Notes: generated by a model not told the origin, from the letters alone. Counted from the stretch's first letter, positions 18,678 through 28,245 are shown. The stretch is DNA of 64,000 nucleotides from Janibacter sp. DB-40 (GCF_029510815.1 NZ_CP120360.1:3286001-3350000), one strand, 5' to 3'. A program made the numbers and translations.

Positions 18678-19753
18678 GTTCCATCCGCGTCGCCATCGTC
18701 GGTGTCGGCAACTGCGCCAGCTCCCTCGTCCAGGGCGTGCAGTACTACCAGGACGCCGACCCGCAGGGGAGCGTCCCCGGCCTGATGCACGTGACCTTCG
18801 GTGACTACCACGTCTCGGACGTGCAGTTCGTCGCCGCGTTCGACGTCGACGACAAGAAGGTCGGCAAGGACCTGTCCGAGGCGATCAACGCCTCGGAGAA
18901 CAACACCATCAAGATCTGCGACGTGCCCACCTCCGGTGTCGAGGTGCAGCGCGGGCACACCCTCGACGGGATCGGCAGGTACTACGCGGAGACCATCGAC
19001 GAGTCCCCCGCCGAGCCGGTCGACGTCGTGCAGGCGCTCAAGGACGCCGAGGTCGACGTGCTCGTCTCCTACCTTCCGGTGGGCTCGGAGGAGGCCGACA
19101 AGTTCTACGCGCAGTGCGCCATCGACGCCGGTGTGGCCTTCGTCAACGCCCTGCCGGTCTTCATCGCCTCCGACCCGGAGTGGTCGCAGAAGTTCGCGGA
19201 CGCGGGGGTGCCGATCATCGGTGACGACATCAAGAGCCAGGTGGGCGCGACGATCACCCACCGCGTGATGGCCCGCCTCTTCCAGGAGCGTGGCGTCGTC
19301 CTCGACCGGACCTACCAGCTCAACGTCGGCGGCAACATGGACTTCAAGAACATGCTCGAGCGCGAGCGCCTGGAGTCGAAGAAGGTCTCCAAGACGCGGG
19401 CCGTCACCTCCAACCTCAGCCACGACCTCGGCGCACGCAACGTCCACATCGGCCCCTCGGACTACGTCCAGTGGCTCGACGACCGCAAGTGGGCCTATGT
19501 CCGTCTGGAGGGTCGCGCCTTCGGCGACGCCCCGCTGAACCTCGAGTACAAGCTCGAGGTCTGGGACTCCCCCAACAGCGCCGGCATCATCATCGACGCC
19601 ATCCGCGCGGCCAAGATCGCCAAGGACCGCGGCATCGGCGGCGCCCTGCTCTCCGCGAGCTCCTACCTGATGAAGTCCCCGCCGGAGCAGCGCGAGGACA
19701 CCGAGGGTCGCCGCCGGCTCGAGGCCTTCATCGCCGGCGACGAGCCCCGCTGA
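18674..19753 (+). CDS. ino1: myo-inositol-1-phosphate synthase
   Basis: 359 residues. It converts glucose 6-phosphate to 1D-myo-inositol 3-phosphate using NAD+, giving inositol for phosphatidylinositol and mycothiol. Seen: the Rossmann start [16 protein letters not shown] at residues 6-21, [37 protein letters not shown] near 190, [11 protein letters not shown], and [14 protein letters not shown] near 300. The ribosome site AAGGAGAACCC precedes ATG 18674. The window therefore encodes both inositol synthesis (here) and catabolism (iol operon). Confidence 0.95.
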   Translation: MSSIRVAIVGVGNCASSLVQGVQYYQDADPQGSVPGLMHVTFGDYHVSDVQFVAAFDVDDKKVGKDLSEAINASENNTIKICDVPTSGVEVQRGHTLDGIGRYYAETIDESPAEPVDVVQALKDAEVDVLVSYLPVGSEEADKFYAQCAIDAGVAFVNALPVFIASDPEWSQKFADAGVPIIGDDIKSQVGATITHRVMARLFQERGVVLDRTYQLNVGGNMDFKNMLERERLESKKVSKTRAVTSNLSHDLGARNVHIGPSDYVQWLDDRKWAYVRLEGRAFGDAPLNLEYKLEVWDSPNSAGIIIDAIRAAKIAKDRGIGGALLSASSYLMKSPPEQREDTEGRRRLEAFIAGDEPR

Positions 19754-19769
19754 GTCCGTCCGAGCGAAG

Positions 19770-19797
19770 GGGGGTGACCGGTTCTCCGGTCACCCCC
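19770..19797 (+). terminator. terminator of padR-ino1
   Basis: A perfect 12-bp stem, GGGGGTGACCGG (19770-19781), a TTCT loop and CCGGTCACCCCC (19786-19797), 16 bases after the ino1 stop. Confidence 0.85.
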
Positions 19798-19935
19798 GTC
19801 CCATCCGGGCACAGATGTCGATGCAGGGCAGTACTGGCTCGACCAGCCGACGGCAGCGACGTCCAGATGCAGTCGGGGACAGCCGCCCCCGCCCGAGGAC
19901 GAGGGCGTCGACGGGACGCGCCACGGTTGGTTTCG

Positions 19936-19941
19936 TACAGT
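19936..19941 (+). promoter_or_regulatory. -10 element of OmpA gene 2, probably leaderless
   Basis: TACAGT ends seven bases before ATG 19949; there is no Shine-Dalgarno sequence in between. This spacing supports ATG 19949 rather than the in-frame GTG at 19940. Confidence 0.45.
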
Positions 19942-19948
19942 GGGCGCC

Positions 19949-21061
19949 ATGATCGTGATGAGCAGGGGACGTCCACGCCGTAAACCCATCAGACGGGTGG
20001 TGGGCGCGGCCTCCGTGGCCGCGCTCGTGCTGTCAGGGCTGTCCTTCGCGACCCCGGCCCATGCCGAGGGTGAGGTGCCGATCTTGGGTCAGGCGTGGAC
20101 CACGTCCAACGAGGACACGGCCGAGACGAGGATGGACGTGGTGATCTCGGTCCACGGGGTGCGTCGTGTCGAGGGCGCGACGATGGTGTACTGGTCGGTC
20201 GGGTACACGCCCGACTCCACCTCCGGATCGGATTTCCGGCAACTGGTGATGGCCTTCGGCAGTGGGTCCAGCCTGTCCCCTCCGCGGAGTGGGACTGAGT
20301 TCATGGGCGATGTCGCCGTCATCGACCTGCCCGGTCGCAAGGCGTACACGACGCTCTACAAGGGCGACACCGTCTATGACTGCCTCTGCAACACGTGGAC
20401 CCAGATCCTGCCGGAAGTCCCCGAGCCCGGCACCGCGTACGTCAACGCGGCGGCACTGCCCCAGATCCCCGGGGGCATGGACACCGTCACCGTCCGAGTG
20501 GCCGGTCAGATCATCCCCGACGTCCCCGTCGAGGACGGCCCCATGCTGCCGATCGCGAAGGAGTGGCCGATCCCTGTGGGGAAGGGCTGGCCGCGGGTCA
20601 AGACCGACGCCATCAACGACATCGAGGACCCCTCAGCCTTCATCGTGCCGCTGACCACCCACAAGGTCATCGAGGACTCCGCTCTCAGCGAGCGATCCGA
20701 TGCCGAGTCCCGCTCCCTCGACCTGTCGGCCGATGTCCTCTTCGAGGTGGACGAGGCCACCCTCAGCGGCAAGGCAAAGCGAGAGATCAAGGCCGCCGCG
20801 AAGACGGTCAAGGAGGCGGACGCCACCGGCACGCTCAGGGTCACGGGGCACACCGACTCCAGCGGTGAGGCAGGCTACAACCAGAGCCTGTCCACGCGTC
20901 GCGCCGAGTCCGTCGCCAAGGCCCTCGAGCCCCTCCTACCGTCCGGCGTGCGCCTCACGACCTCCGGCAGGGGAGAGAGCGAACCCATTGCCAGCAACGA
21001 GACCGACGAGGGCAAGACCCTCAACCGCCGCGTGACGATCACCCTCCCGAAGGAGCAGTGA
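19949..21061 (+). CDS. OmpA-family cell-wall protein (pair 2)
   Basis: 370 residues. Signal peptide (RRVVGAASVAALVLSGLSFA, cleaved after THAxA-like PAHA), a novel N-terminal domain of about 200 residues with paired cysteines (DCLCNTW), and a C-terminal OmpA domain (about 255-370) with DVLFEVDEATLSGKAK, LRVTGHTDSSGEAGYNQSLS and NRRVTITLP. Exported and peptidoglycan-binding by family. The stop overlaps the next gene's ATG by one base (TGATG). It resembles the pair at 11-12 kb, with the gene order reversed. Confidence 0.85.
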   Translation: MIVMSRGRPRRKPIRRVVGAASVAALVLSGLSFATPAHAEGEVPILGQAWTTSNEDTAETRMDVVISVHGVRRVEGATMVYWSVGYTPDSTSGSDFRQLVMAFGSGSSLSPPRSGTEFMGDVAVIDLPGRKAYTTLYKGDTVYDCLCNTWTQILPEVPEPGTAYVNAAALPQIPGGMDTVTVRVAGQIIPDVPVEDGPMLPIAKEWPIPVGKGWPRVKTDAINDIEDPSAFIVPLTTHKVIEDSALSERSDAESRSLDLSADVLFEVDEATLSGKAKREIKAAAKTVKEADATGTLRVTGHTDSSGEAGYNQSLSTRRAESVAKALEPLLPSGVRLTTSGRGESEPIASNETDEGKTLNRRVTITLPKEQ

Positions 21062-21666
21062 TGACCCGCACCCGCACCCTGGCCGCCACCGCGACCGCCG
21101 CAGTGCTCGCGCTGACCCTGTCCGCGTGCTCCGACGACTCCGATTCCTCCCCGAGCGGCTCGACCAGCAGCTCGAGCGGCTCCAGCACCAGCCAGCAGAC
21201 GACATCCATGAAGGACCGCAGCAGCCAGATCTTCGAGGCTGCCCAAGAGCCCCAAGCGCTGGGTGCGGCCAAGGGGACGGTCAACCTCGGAATCGGCTTT
21301 CGCGACAGAGAGCACGTGATCTTCGAAGTCACCGACGTCAGGGTGACCACGGACGCGACCATCCTGCGCTACCAACTCACCGCCCAGCAGGATGCGGTAA
21401 ATCTCGCGATGGAAGGTCGGTTCTGGTTCGACCAGCCGACCCTGCAGGCCCCCGGATCCGACACGAAACTGCAGACGGTCACCGCCTCGATACCCGAGGG
21501 GAAGCATCAAAGAGCGCAGGAGCGGTGCGTGTGCACCTCGATCCATGACGCGGGCCCCGACCCCCGCTCCCAGACCGCCATGTACCCACCCCTGCCCAAG
21601 GACGCCACCAAGGTCAAGGTCACCTTGCCGGGGCTGGACCCCGTGACGGTCCCGATCACCCGGTAG
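21061..21666 (+). CDS. secreted lipoprotein of OmpA pair 2
   Basis: 201 residues. The signal sequence ends in the lipobox LSAC (Cys near residue 23), then a Ser/Gly-rich linker and a beta-rich domain with GIGFRDREHVIFEVTDVRV. It contains an unusual CVCTSIHD pair of cysteines near residue 160. Family not recognised. Translationally coupled to the OmpA gene and convergent with the TadG-like gene, only 21 bases apart. Confidence 0.75.
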   Translation: MTRTRTLAATATAAVLALTLSACSDDSDSSPSGSTSSSSGSSTSQQTTSMKDRSSQIFEAAQEPQALGAAKGTVNLGIGFRDREHVIFEVTDVRVTTDATILRYQLTAQQDAVNLAMEGRFWFDQPTLQAPGSDTKLQTVTASIPEGKHQRAQERCVCTSIHDAGPDPRSQTAMYPPLPKDATKVKVTLPGLDPVTVPITR

Positions 21667-21687
21667 CACACGCCGGTTCGCGCAGTC

Positions 21688-22383
21688 TCAGTCGGTCAGC
21701 GCGGGCTCGAGATCGAGGTCCTTGATCAAGGATGCGTCGACGTGGGAGTCGAGATCCCACCCCTCGTCCTCGTCCCACTCCCAGACCACGGGGATGTCCA
21801 GGCCGCCGCACTCGAGCGTGTCGGAGACGTCATCGACGGATGGCGGGGTGGTGCTCGACGACGTCGACGACGTGGGCGAGCTCGAGGACGACGAACTCGA
21901 CGTGGAGGGAGCCGGCGGCTCCTGCGACGTGCCGCACGCACTGAACGGCATGCCCAACTTCGCAGCGGCCGACCGGCGCTCACGCTGACCGGACTCGAGG
22001 ACGTCCTTGCTCTCCACGGTGACTCGGATCCGGTCCAGGCTCGGGCTGTAGCTGTAGGAGACCAGCGTCGCGCCGTTACGGCTGGCGAAGTCCTCCGCCT
22101 TGGCCTGCCCCAGGCTCCCGGGGATCACCTCACCGCTCACGAGTGCCGAGACGATCTGGCCAGGTGCATCGGCGACGATGGACTGCGCTCCTGCCAGAGC
22201 AGCGGCGTCGGCGGCGGTCTGCAATCCTGAGGCTTCGTCCGTGGCCTTGCTCAGTCGCACGCCAAAGAGCATCGCGAAACCCAGGAGCAGGATGGCCACC
22301 ATGACGATGAGAGTCATGGCGGCAGCTCCCGACTCGGAGTCCCTTCCACCCCCGCCTTGCCTCTGTCCAACCCCGGCGTTCAT
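21688..22383 (-). CDS. TadG-like pilus-assembly protein
   Basis: 231 residues from ATG 22383 (MNAGVGQRQGGGG). One N-terminal membrane helix (AAAMTLIVMVAILLLGFAML) with the Tad motif QTAADAAALAGAQSIV, then an exported domain and a Ser/Thr-rich, acidic C-terminus. The leader reads SESG then AAAMT, so the usual Glu at +5 is missing. TadG proteins anchor or assemble Flp pili. It is downstream of flp, with 120 bases between, including partial dyad symmetry that could limit read-through. Confidence 0.75.
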   Translation of the reverse strand: MNAGVGQRQGGGGRDSESGAAAMTLIVMVAILLLGFAMLFGVRLSKATDEASGLQTAADAAALAGAQSIVADAPGQIVSALVSGEVIPGSLGQAKAEDFASRNGATLVSYSYSPSLDRIRVTVESKDVLESGQRERRSAAAKLGMPFSACGTSQEPPAPSTSSSSSSSSPTSSTSSSTTPPSVDDVSDTLECGGLDIPVVWEWDEDEGWDLDSHVDASLIKDLDLEPALTD

Positions 22384-22503
22384 GTCCACATCCTCCCGGC
22401 TCCAGCACGACGCGCAATTCGGTACCAACAGGCGAAGAGGGTCGAGTACGCAACCCGGCCCTCTTCGCACGATCATCCGAACCTCACGTCCGGATCAGGT
22501 TGA

Positions 22504-22737
22504 TCACGGGGTCTCACCGCCACCGTCGCCGGTGCCCAGGATCCCGTTGATCGCGGGGCCCAAAGCACCCTTGATCTTGCCATCCGTGAGGAGACCTGCG
22601 ACGGCGCCGACGACGACGGCTGCGACGATGATCATGCCCACGTACTCCAGTGCGCTCGCACCGCGCTCACGGTTCGACAGGCGCTCGGTGAGCACGTGCT
22701 GGGCGACGAAGAACTTGGCTGCGGCCTTGTGCGTCAT
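22504..22737 (-). CDS. flp: Flp-type major pilin
   Basis: 77 residues from ATG 22737. Leader of 26 residues ending SNRERG, then ASALEYVGMIIVAAVVVGAV: a class III signal with cleavage after Gly26, Glu at +5 and Tyr at +6, followed by the hydrophobic helix and a short Gly-rich end. Flp pilins polymerise into thin adhesive pili through the Tad machinery. RBS AGGGAGAAAC. It has its own promoter, with GGGCCC boxes, after the response regulator gene. Confidence 0.92.
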   Translation of the reverse strand: MTHKAAAKFFVAQHVLTERLSNRERGASALEYVGMIIVAAVVVGAVAGLLTDGKIKGALGPAINGILGTGDGGGETP

Positions 22738-22814
22738 GATGTTTCTCCCTGAATCGAGTTCGTGTGGCTCCCGGCCCCCTGAGCGGGAAGCCTTCGTCTG
22801 CGATGACATGGAAG

Positions 22815-22894
22815 ACATTACGGTCGGGCTGACGCTGCCGGCAGGGCCCTCGGGCCCGCGTGCGGGCCCAAAGTTTCCTTGGGTCCCTGGGCCC
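22815..22894 (-). promoter_or_regulatory. flp promoter with five GGGCCC-type boxes
   Basis: On the minus strand a -10 TAATGT (22815-22820) would start transcription about 70 bases before flp. Upstream lie GGGCCC at 22844, 22852, 22864 and 22889 and GGACCC at 22881. Start-to-start spacings are 8, 12, 17 and 8, and the box nearest the -10 starts 29 bases from it. The promoters of modules A, B and C have the same layout. Probably activator sites; the binding protein is unknown. Confidence 0.65.
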
Positions 22895-22896
22895 AG

Positions 22897-23556
22897 TCAG
22901 CGCCGAAGCCACAGGACGATGGCCTCGGCCCGCGTTTCGACGCCGAGCTCGGCGAAGATCGCGTTGATGTGGTTCTTGACCGTCTTCTCCGCGAGGAAGA
23001 GCTCTGTGGCGATCTGCTGGTTCGACCGACCGTTCGCGACAAGTTCCATCACCTCGCTCTGACGAGCGCTCAGTGACGTCGACCGCGGGCTGTCACGTGT
23101 TTCTCGGGATGCTGGCCCGGGCGCGACAGCTGGGCCCGTGCTCGCCCCGCCACGCAGTGCCGCGAGCGCCGGACCGGAGAAGGCTCCTGCCCCGGCCGCG
23201 CACTGCCGGATCATCGCTGCCAAGGACTGGGCATCAAAGGTTCCATGGACGAGATATCCACTCGCTCCACGGCTGAGCGCCTCCTGGATGACGTGACTCT
23301 CGTCGGTGAAGGTCATCATGATCACGGTGGCTTCCTCAGCGAGCTCGTTGATGACCGACACTCCGTCCCGAGTGGGCATCCGAACGTCGAGAAGGACAAC
23401 GTCTGGGTCCACCTCGGCTGCACGATCGAGCGCCTCGTTCCCGTCACCGGCCTCCCCGACCAGCTCGAGATCATTCTCGGTCGACAGCAGGGCCTTCAGC
23501 CCCATGCGTACGACCGGGCTGTCATCGACGACCAGCACCCGGAGCGTCGCGCTCAT
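22897..23556 (-). CDS. NarL/LuxR-family response regulator of the Tad locus
   Basis: 219 residues. Receiver domain 1-120 with acidic pair Asp11-Asp12, phospho-acceptor Asp57 (VVLLDVRMP) and Thr82; the usual conserved Lys is His104 (GASGYLVHGTF). A linker of about 40 residues precedes a LuxR helix-turn-helix (SLSARQSEVMELVANGRSNQ, then IATELFLAEKTVKNHINAIF). ATGA overlap with the kinase gene. It lies immediately before the boxed flp promoter, so it is the obvious candidate for the activator of flp and the related modules, but that is inference. Confidence 0.9.
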   Translation of the reverse strand: MSATLRVLVVDDSPVVRMGLKALLSTENDLELVGEAGDGNEALDRAAEVDPDVVLLDVRMPTRDGVSVINELAEEATVIMMTFTDESHVIQEALSRGASGYLVHGTFDAQSLAAMIRQCAAGAGAFSGPALAALRGGASTGPAVAPGPASRETRDSPRSTSLSARQSEVMELVANGRSNQQIATELFLAEKTVKNHINAIFAELGVETRAEAIVLWLRR

Positions 23557-24728
23557 CGCTCGATCAGTCCTTCCCGGTGAATGCTCAGCTCAAGGGTCGT
23601 TCCCTCCCCTTCCGCGGAGATGACCTCGGCCAGACCGCCGATCCGGGCCATCCGCTCACGGATACCCGAGACCCCGTGGTGCCCGGCCCGCGCAGCGCTC
23701 TCCACCGCGGTGTGGTTCATACCGACACCGTCATCGGCGATCCTGAGGACGAGGCGATCCGGGTCCTCGCGCGCCAGTGACACGACGACCCGGCACGGCC
23801 CCGCGTGCCGGCGCACGTTGTCCAGGGCCTCGGTGACACAGTGCACGAGCTCGTAGCGCACGGCGTCGTCCTCCGTGTCGAGGTTCTCCCGCACGGACAG
23901 CTCGACCTGCCGGCCGGTGGCCACCTGCCAGGCCATGACCACCTCGGCCACGGCCGAGGACAGGCTCTGGTCCGCTGACCGCTCGCGGAGCGAGGTCATG
24001 ATCTGACGCATCTGGTGGACGGCCTGGCTGGCCATGCCCTGCAGCTCCTGGGCCTGCTCCCGTGCGCCCGTGGGGTTGCGCTCCACCAGCGTTGGCAGCG
24101 CGGCACTGGTCATGACGATGCCCTGCAACGACTTCGCCATCGAGTCATGGATCTCCCGTGCGATGGCGGTCCGTTCACCCGCCGCGGCGGCACTGGCAAT
24201 GGCGTCACGCACAGATGCCTGTGCCCGACGCTCACCCTCGACGGCGCGGGCCACCACCATGCCGAGCAGCCACAGGACGATGAAGACGAACGGCAGGATG
24301 GCGGTGACCAGGAAGCTGCCCTGACCCGCGAAGGTGGTCGCCTGGAGGGCGAAGACGTACACCCCGAGCAGGCACACGATGACGATCGCCCCGGCAATAC
24401 GATCGACCCACAGTCCGAGCAGGAGCGCAGTTGGAAGCAGAACGAGCACGAGCGGGGAGTCGGCCCCGGCGAAGGCCACGGCTGTCGCCATGATCGCCAG
24501 GTCGACCAAGGCAATGCTCGGGTGTCGGCTGACCATTCGAAGGTACTCGGGGCGCGCAAGCCCCACGTAGGAGGTCAGCCCCGCCGCCACGACTCCGACG
24601 AGGATCGCCGGTGTCAGCTCACGCCCCATGACCAGGACCAGCGCGGCCAACAACCCGACGAGACGAACGACGAAGGCCGTCTGGGTGACTGTGACCAGCA
24701 ACCGCGGGATGCCGTGAACATCAACCAC
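23553..24728 (-). CDS. sensor histidine kinase of the Tad locus
   Basis: 391 residues. Six or so N-terminal membrane helices with little extracellular sequence (1-165), a HisKA_3 dimerisation helix with the phosphorylated His194 (AREIHDSMAKSLQGI), and an HATPase domain with EALDNVRRHA, IADDGVGM and GVSGIRERMARIGG. It should phosphorylate the neighbouring response regulator. With almost no periplasmic domain, it may sense the membrane. The GTG start at 24728 overlaps the tadC stop by eight bases, so it is part of the Tad operon. Confidence 0.9.
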   Translation of the reverse strand: MVDVHGIPRLLVTVTQTAFVVRLVGLLAALVLVMGRELTPAILVGVVAAGLTSYVGLARPEYLRMVSRHPSIALVDLAIMATAVAFAGADSPLVLVLLPTALLLGLWVDRIAGAIVIVCLLGVYVFALQATTFAGQGSFLVTAILPFVFIVLWLLGMVVARAVEGERRAQASVRDAIASAAAAGERTAIAREIHDSMAKSLQGIVMTSAALPTLVERNPTGAREQAQELQGMASQAVHQMRQIMTSLRERSADQSLSSAVAEVVMAWQVATGRQVELSVRENLDTEDDAVRYELVHCVTEALDNVRRHAGPCRVVVSLAREDPDRLVLRIADDGVGMNHTAVESAARAGHHGVSGIRERMARIGGLAEVISAEGEGTTLELSIHREGLIER

Positions 24729-25632
24729 CGAGGACCGACCCCAGCGCCTCTGAACCGAGCGCGACGTACATGCCGCCGGCGATGAGGATCATGGCTCCCG
24801 GGACCATGACCGCGGTGATGACCATGGTCACGCGCGGCTCGATCCGTGCCGCCAGCTGACGCATTCGTTGGGCGGCGGCCTTACGCATCTCCGCTGCGAT
24901 CTGGTTGAGCGTGTCTGCCAGCGGGGCACCGAGCTCCTCCGACTGCAGGTAGGCGGTGACGAACTCATCCATCGCATCGGAGTCGGCACGTTGACGCATC
25001 GAGGTGAAAGCCGATCGGACACTCGCCCCGTTGTTGATCTGGTGGAGGACGGTCATGACTTCCTCACCGATGGGGCCTTCGAACCGTTGGGCCACCGTCC
25101 CCAGGGCCGAACGGAACCCGACTCCGGCGCTGACCGTCACTGCCAGTACGTCGAGGAAGTCGGGCAGGTCGCGATCGATCTGCTCCCGGCGTTTGCGGGC
25201 CATGCCCGAGAGTCGGGCCAGCGGGAGAATGATCACGGCGGCGACTGCCAAGAGCACCTGCACGATGTTCGCCTGGACGGCTGCGAGGATCACCACCGGC
25301 GTCAGGATGATGATCCACCGGGACGCGTTCGACAGGAGCGAGTCGACACTCATCCCCTGTGGCCGACCAGCGACATCGACCTGCCGCTGAAGCCACCTGA
25401 TGGCTTGAGCCGGTAGCCATGCCCTCAGCTTGGAACCCATACCTGACGCCAGCCGCTGGAAGGCGCTCTCACCCTCACTCCGCTTGCGCTCGTCGCCCCG
25501 CAGGAGCACGAAGTCCTCTGCCAGGAGATGCTCGGACGGGTCCGACCGCAGCAGGTGGTAGCCACGGAAGCACAGAAGGACGACGAGCAGCGCGACCAGG
25601 CCCGGGATGGCGCCGACGAGGAAGCTCATCAA
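24721..25632 (-). CDS. tadC: Tad platform protein TadC (type II secretion F domain)
   Basis: 303 residues with membrane helices near 5-22, 110-140 and 270-295 and a cytoplasmic T2SSF domain (RDLPDFLDVLAVTVSAGVGF, FVTAYLQSEELGAPLADTLN). TadB and TadC form the inner-membrane platform on which the TadA ATPase drives pilin assembly. The ATG overlaps the tadB stop by four bases. Confidence 0.92.
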   Translation of the reverse strand: MMSFLVGAIPGLVALLVVLLCFRGYHLLRSDPSEHLLAEDFVLLRGDERKRSEGESAFQRLASGMGSKLRAWLPAQAIRWLQRQVDVAGRPQGMSVDSLLSNASRWIIILTPVVILAAVQANIVQVLLAVAAVIILPLARLSGMARKRREQIDRDLPDFLDVLAVTVSAGVGFRSALGTVAQRFEGPIGEEVMTVLHQINNGASVRSAFTSMRQRADSDAMDEFVTAYLQSEELGAPLADTLNQIAAEMRKAAAQRMRQLAARIEPRVTMVITAVMVPGAMILIAGGMYVALGSEALGSVLGG

Positions 25633-26549
25633 TCGACCTTCGTGATCTGCCTGATGATGACCACACCCCCGGCGAAGAGAACCCCGGCGGTGAGGAGAAC
25701 CACCTGACCGACCAGGTCGGTCGTCATCTTCTGGACCGTGCCGGCCTCGATCGTGTTGAGCAGGAACAGGATGCCGAACGCGACGATCACGATCATGTTC
25801 GAGGTCGCGACGGACTGCGCCAGAACCGTCTGGACCTCCCGACGCGTCTCCTTGCGCTGGTCGAGGGCTTCGGCGATGTCCCGCAACGCCGAGACGAGGG
25901 AGCCGCCTGATCGAGCCGAGACGATGAGCGTGGAGATGAGCACGTTGCTCTCGCGGGTACCGACCCGATCCTTCAGCTCCGCCAGTGCAGAGTCGAGCGA
26001 GGAGCCGAACTTCAGTGCGTTGCTCACTCGTTCCAGCTCGGTTCGAGCCGGCTCGTTGAGCTCATCGCCGGCGATCGCCACTGCGGTGGGCAGGGAGAGA
26101 CCCGCATAGCTCGCATTGGCGAGAACCCGCGCCAGCTCAGGCAGCTGGGCGGTGAACTTCTCCCTGCGACGGTGCTGCTCGCGTTGCAGGTACCAGCGCA
26201 GGGCGAGGTACCCGGCGAGGACACCGAGGACCGCCAGGGTCGGGGCCAGGAAGTTCCACAGGACGTACGTGACAGTGACGCCCACTCCCACAGAGCCACC
26301 GAGGACGAGGAGGGGACGGACGGTCACACCCGCGACGTCCAGCTCGCTCTTCAACCATCGACCGACCCGAGTGCGCACCAGACGCTGGTCCATGTCCTCG
26401 AGAAGGGAGGCGTCGTCGTTGAGACGGGTGCTCTCGGCCCTGAGGACGGCACGACGTCGCTCTGCCGCGAGCTCGGCCAGGTCGCGGATGCCGTAGACGA
26501 GGAGCACCGCGGCCAGCACCGCCCCGACGATGATCGCGAACACGGTCAT
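25629..26549 (-). CDS. tadB: Tad platform protein TadB (type II secretion F domain)
   Basis: 306 residues. N-terminal helix (2-20), paired helices near 80-120, and a T2SSF domain (AQLPELARVLANASYAGLSL, STLIVSARSGGSLVSALRDI) before the last helices. Partner of TadC in the assembly platform. Start and stop both overlap the neighbours by four bases. Confidence 0.92.
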   Translation of the reverse strand: MTVFAIIVGAVLAAVLLVYGIRDLAELAAERRRAVLRAESTRLNDDASLLEDMDQRLVRTRVGRWLKSELDVAGVTVRPLLVLGGSVGVGVTVTYVLWNFLAPTLAVLGVLAGYLALRWYLQREQHRRREKFTAQLPELARVLANASYAGLSLPTAVAIAGDELNEPARTELERVSNALKFGSSLDSALAELKDRVGTRESNVLISTLIVSARSGGSLVSALRDIAEALDQRKETRREVQTVLAQSVATSNMIVIVAFGILFLLNTIEAGTVQKMTTDLVGQVVLLTAGVLFAGGVVIIRQITKVD

Positions 26550-27901
26550 GTCGAGACTCCGGAGTCCGGCGGCGTGTCGTTCGGCAGGGCCTCGAAGCGC
26601 GTCGTATCGACATGGCCGTAGCGCAGGCGCTCGAGGAACTCCTCGGGGATCGCGTGCTGCACGAAGACCCCCGTGCTCCCGTCCGGGTTCTGCGCACGGG
26701 CGTCGAAGGTCATCAGCGGGATGAGGTTGAACTCCTCCTGACGGCGACTGGCGACGTAGCAGACCTCGGTGATCCGGCGGGTGCCGTCGCGCTGGCGACC
26801 GAGCTGGACGATGACATCGATCGCCGAGTTCGTCTGGGAGCGCAGTGCGTGAAAGGGAACCTCGACCTCACTCATCGCAGCCAGGGTCTCGAGACGGGCG
26901 AGCGCGTCGTCGGTGGAGTTGGCGTGCACCGTGGTCAGTGACCCGTCATGGCCGGTGTTCATCGCCTGCAGCATGTCCAGCGCCTCACCGCCACGACACT
27001 CACCGACGATGATTCGGTCCGGACGCATACGAAGGGAGTTGCGCACGAGATCGCGGATCGTCACCTGTCCACGACCCTCGACATTGGGCGGACGCGTCTC
27101 CAACCGGATCGTGTGCGGCTGATCCAGGCTCAGCTCGGCCGCGTCCTCGATGGTCACGATCCGCTCGTGCCGCGGGATGAAGGTGGACAGGGCGTTGAGG
27201 AGGGTCGTCTTGCCAGAACCGGTGCCACCGGAGACGACGACGTTCAGCCGGGCAGTGACACACGCTTGAAGCAGTGCGGCCGAGCGCTCATCGAGACTCT
27301 TGTGCTCACGGATCAACGTCTGCAGACTCAACGCACGTGGGAAGAGACGGATCGTCACGGTCGGGCCGTTGAGCGCCAGCGGCGGAAGCACCACGTTGAC
27401 GCGCGCACCTCTCGGCATCCGACTGTCCGCCGGAAGGCGAGCATCGGCCATCGGGCTCGACTCGTCGACACGGCGGTTGACCGTGGAGACGATGCGGTCG
27501 ATCGTCTGGAGCAGCTGTTCCTCACTGCTGAAGGGCGCCGGCCAGCGCTCCAGACGCCCGGCGCGCTCGACGAAGATCGTGTCGTGGCCGTTGATCATGA
27601 CCTCGCTGACCTCCGGGTCGGCGAGGATCGGCTCGAGGACACCCAGACCGACGGCTTCGTCGACGACACGGCGGATGAGCTGGTTGCGCTCGCTCGCGGA
27701 GACGACGACCCCCTCGCGCGAGACGAGGTGGGCGATGACCCGCTCCAGACGGGCACGGCGCTGGTTGGCATCGAGCTGGTTCAGCTCGTGGAGGTCAACC
27801 TCCTCCAGCAGCAACCGACGGAAGAACACGACTTGGGACTCGTCCTCGGTCGCCTGTCCTACTGGGCTGTTCCCGGCGAAGGACGTGTAGGACCGGCTCA
27901 C
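26546..27901 (-). CDS. tadA: Tad pilus assembly ATPase TadA/CpaF
   Basis: 451 residues of the secretion-ATPase (VirB11/GspE) family, cytoplasmic hexamer that powers pilus assembly. Seen: the N-terminal domain with [19 protein letters not shown] near 140, Walker [18 protein letters not shown] near 225, Asp box [12 protein letters not shown], Walker [21 protein letters not shown], and the His box [14 protein letters not shown]. All catalytic motifs are intact. GTG start at 27901. Confidence 0.95.
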   Translation of the reverse strand: MSRSYTSFAGNSPVGQATEDESQVVFFRRLLLEEVDLHELNQLDANQRRARLERVIAHLVSREGVVVSASERNQLIRRVVDEAVGLGVLEPILADPEVSEVMINGHDTIFVERAGRLERWPAPFSSEEQLLQTIDRIVSTVNRRVDESSPMADARLPADSRMPRGARVNVVLPPLALNGPTVTIRLFPRALSLQTLIREHKSLDERSAALLQACVTARLNVVVSGGTGSGKTTLLNALSTFIPRHERIVTIEDAAELSLDQPHTIRLETRPPNVEGRGQVTIRDLVRNSLRMRPDRIIVGECRGGEALDMLQAMNTGHDGSLTTVHANSTDDALARLETLAAMSEVEVPFHALRSQTNSAIDVIVQLGRQRDGTRRITEVCYVASRRQEEFNLIPLMTFDARAQNPDGSTGVFVQHAIPEEFLERLRYGHVDTTRFEALPNDTPPDSGVST

Positions 27902-28245
27902 TTGATCACCGGCATCTCGGCAGAGCGAGTGACCGACCCCAACGAGACGGGCACCACGGTGGGGAACTCGACCTCGACGGTGTACCGGTAGCCCTCAGCC
28001 GGGGTCTTGGCCCCGGCCGAGGAACTCTTCGGTTCGAGCATCCCACCCAAGGACTCCTTGACCGCCTCCTTGGGATCCATCCCGACACTTTCGGCCCGCG
28101 CACCGGCTTGCGCTGCCTCACCCGTCTCCACGACGGTCCAGCCGACGATCCCGATCTGGAGCGCGACCATCATCGACAAGAGCAGCACGGGCACTGTCCC
28201 GACGACCTCGAGCGCAGCGGTCCCCCGCTCGCGTGTGCTCCTCAT
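27898..28245 (-). CDS. TadE-like pseudopilin
   Basis: 115 residues. The leader RSTRERG is followed by TAALEVVGTVPVLLLSMMVA: class III cleavage after Gly8 with Glu at +5, then one membrane helix and a small exported domain (GYRYTVEVEFPTVVPVSLGS). TadE/TadF pseudopilins are minor components that prime the Flp pilus. Both ends overlap neighbouring genes by four bases (the fusion gene and tadA). Confidence 0.88.
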   Translation of the reverse strand: MRSTRERGTAALEVVGTVPVLLLSMMVALQIGIVGWTVVETGEAAQAGARAESVGMDPKEAVKESLGGMLEPKSSSAGAKTPAEGYRYTVEVEFPTVVPVSLGSVTRSAEMPVIK

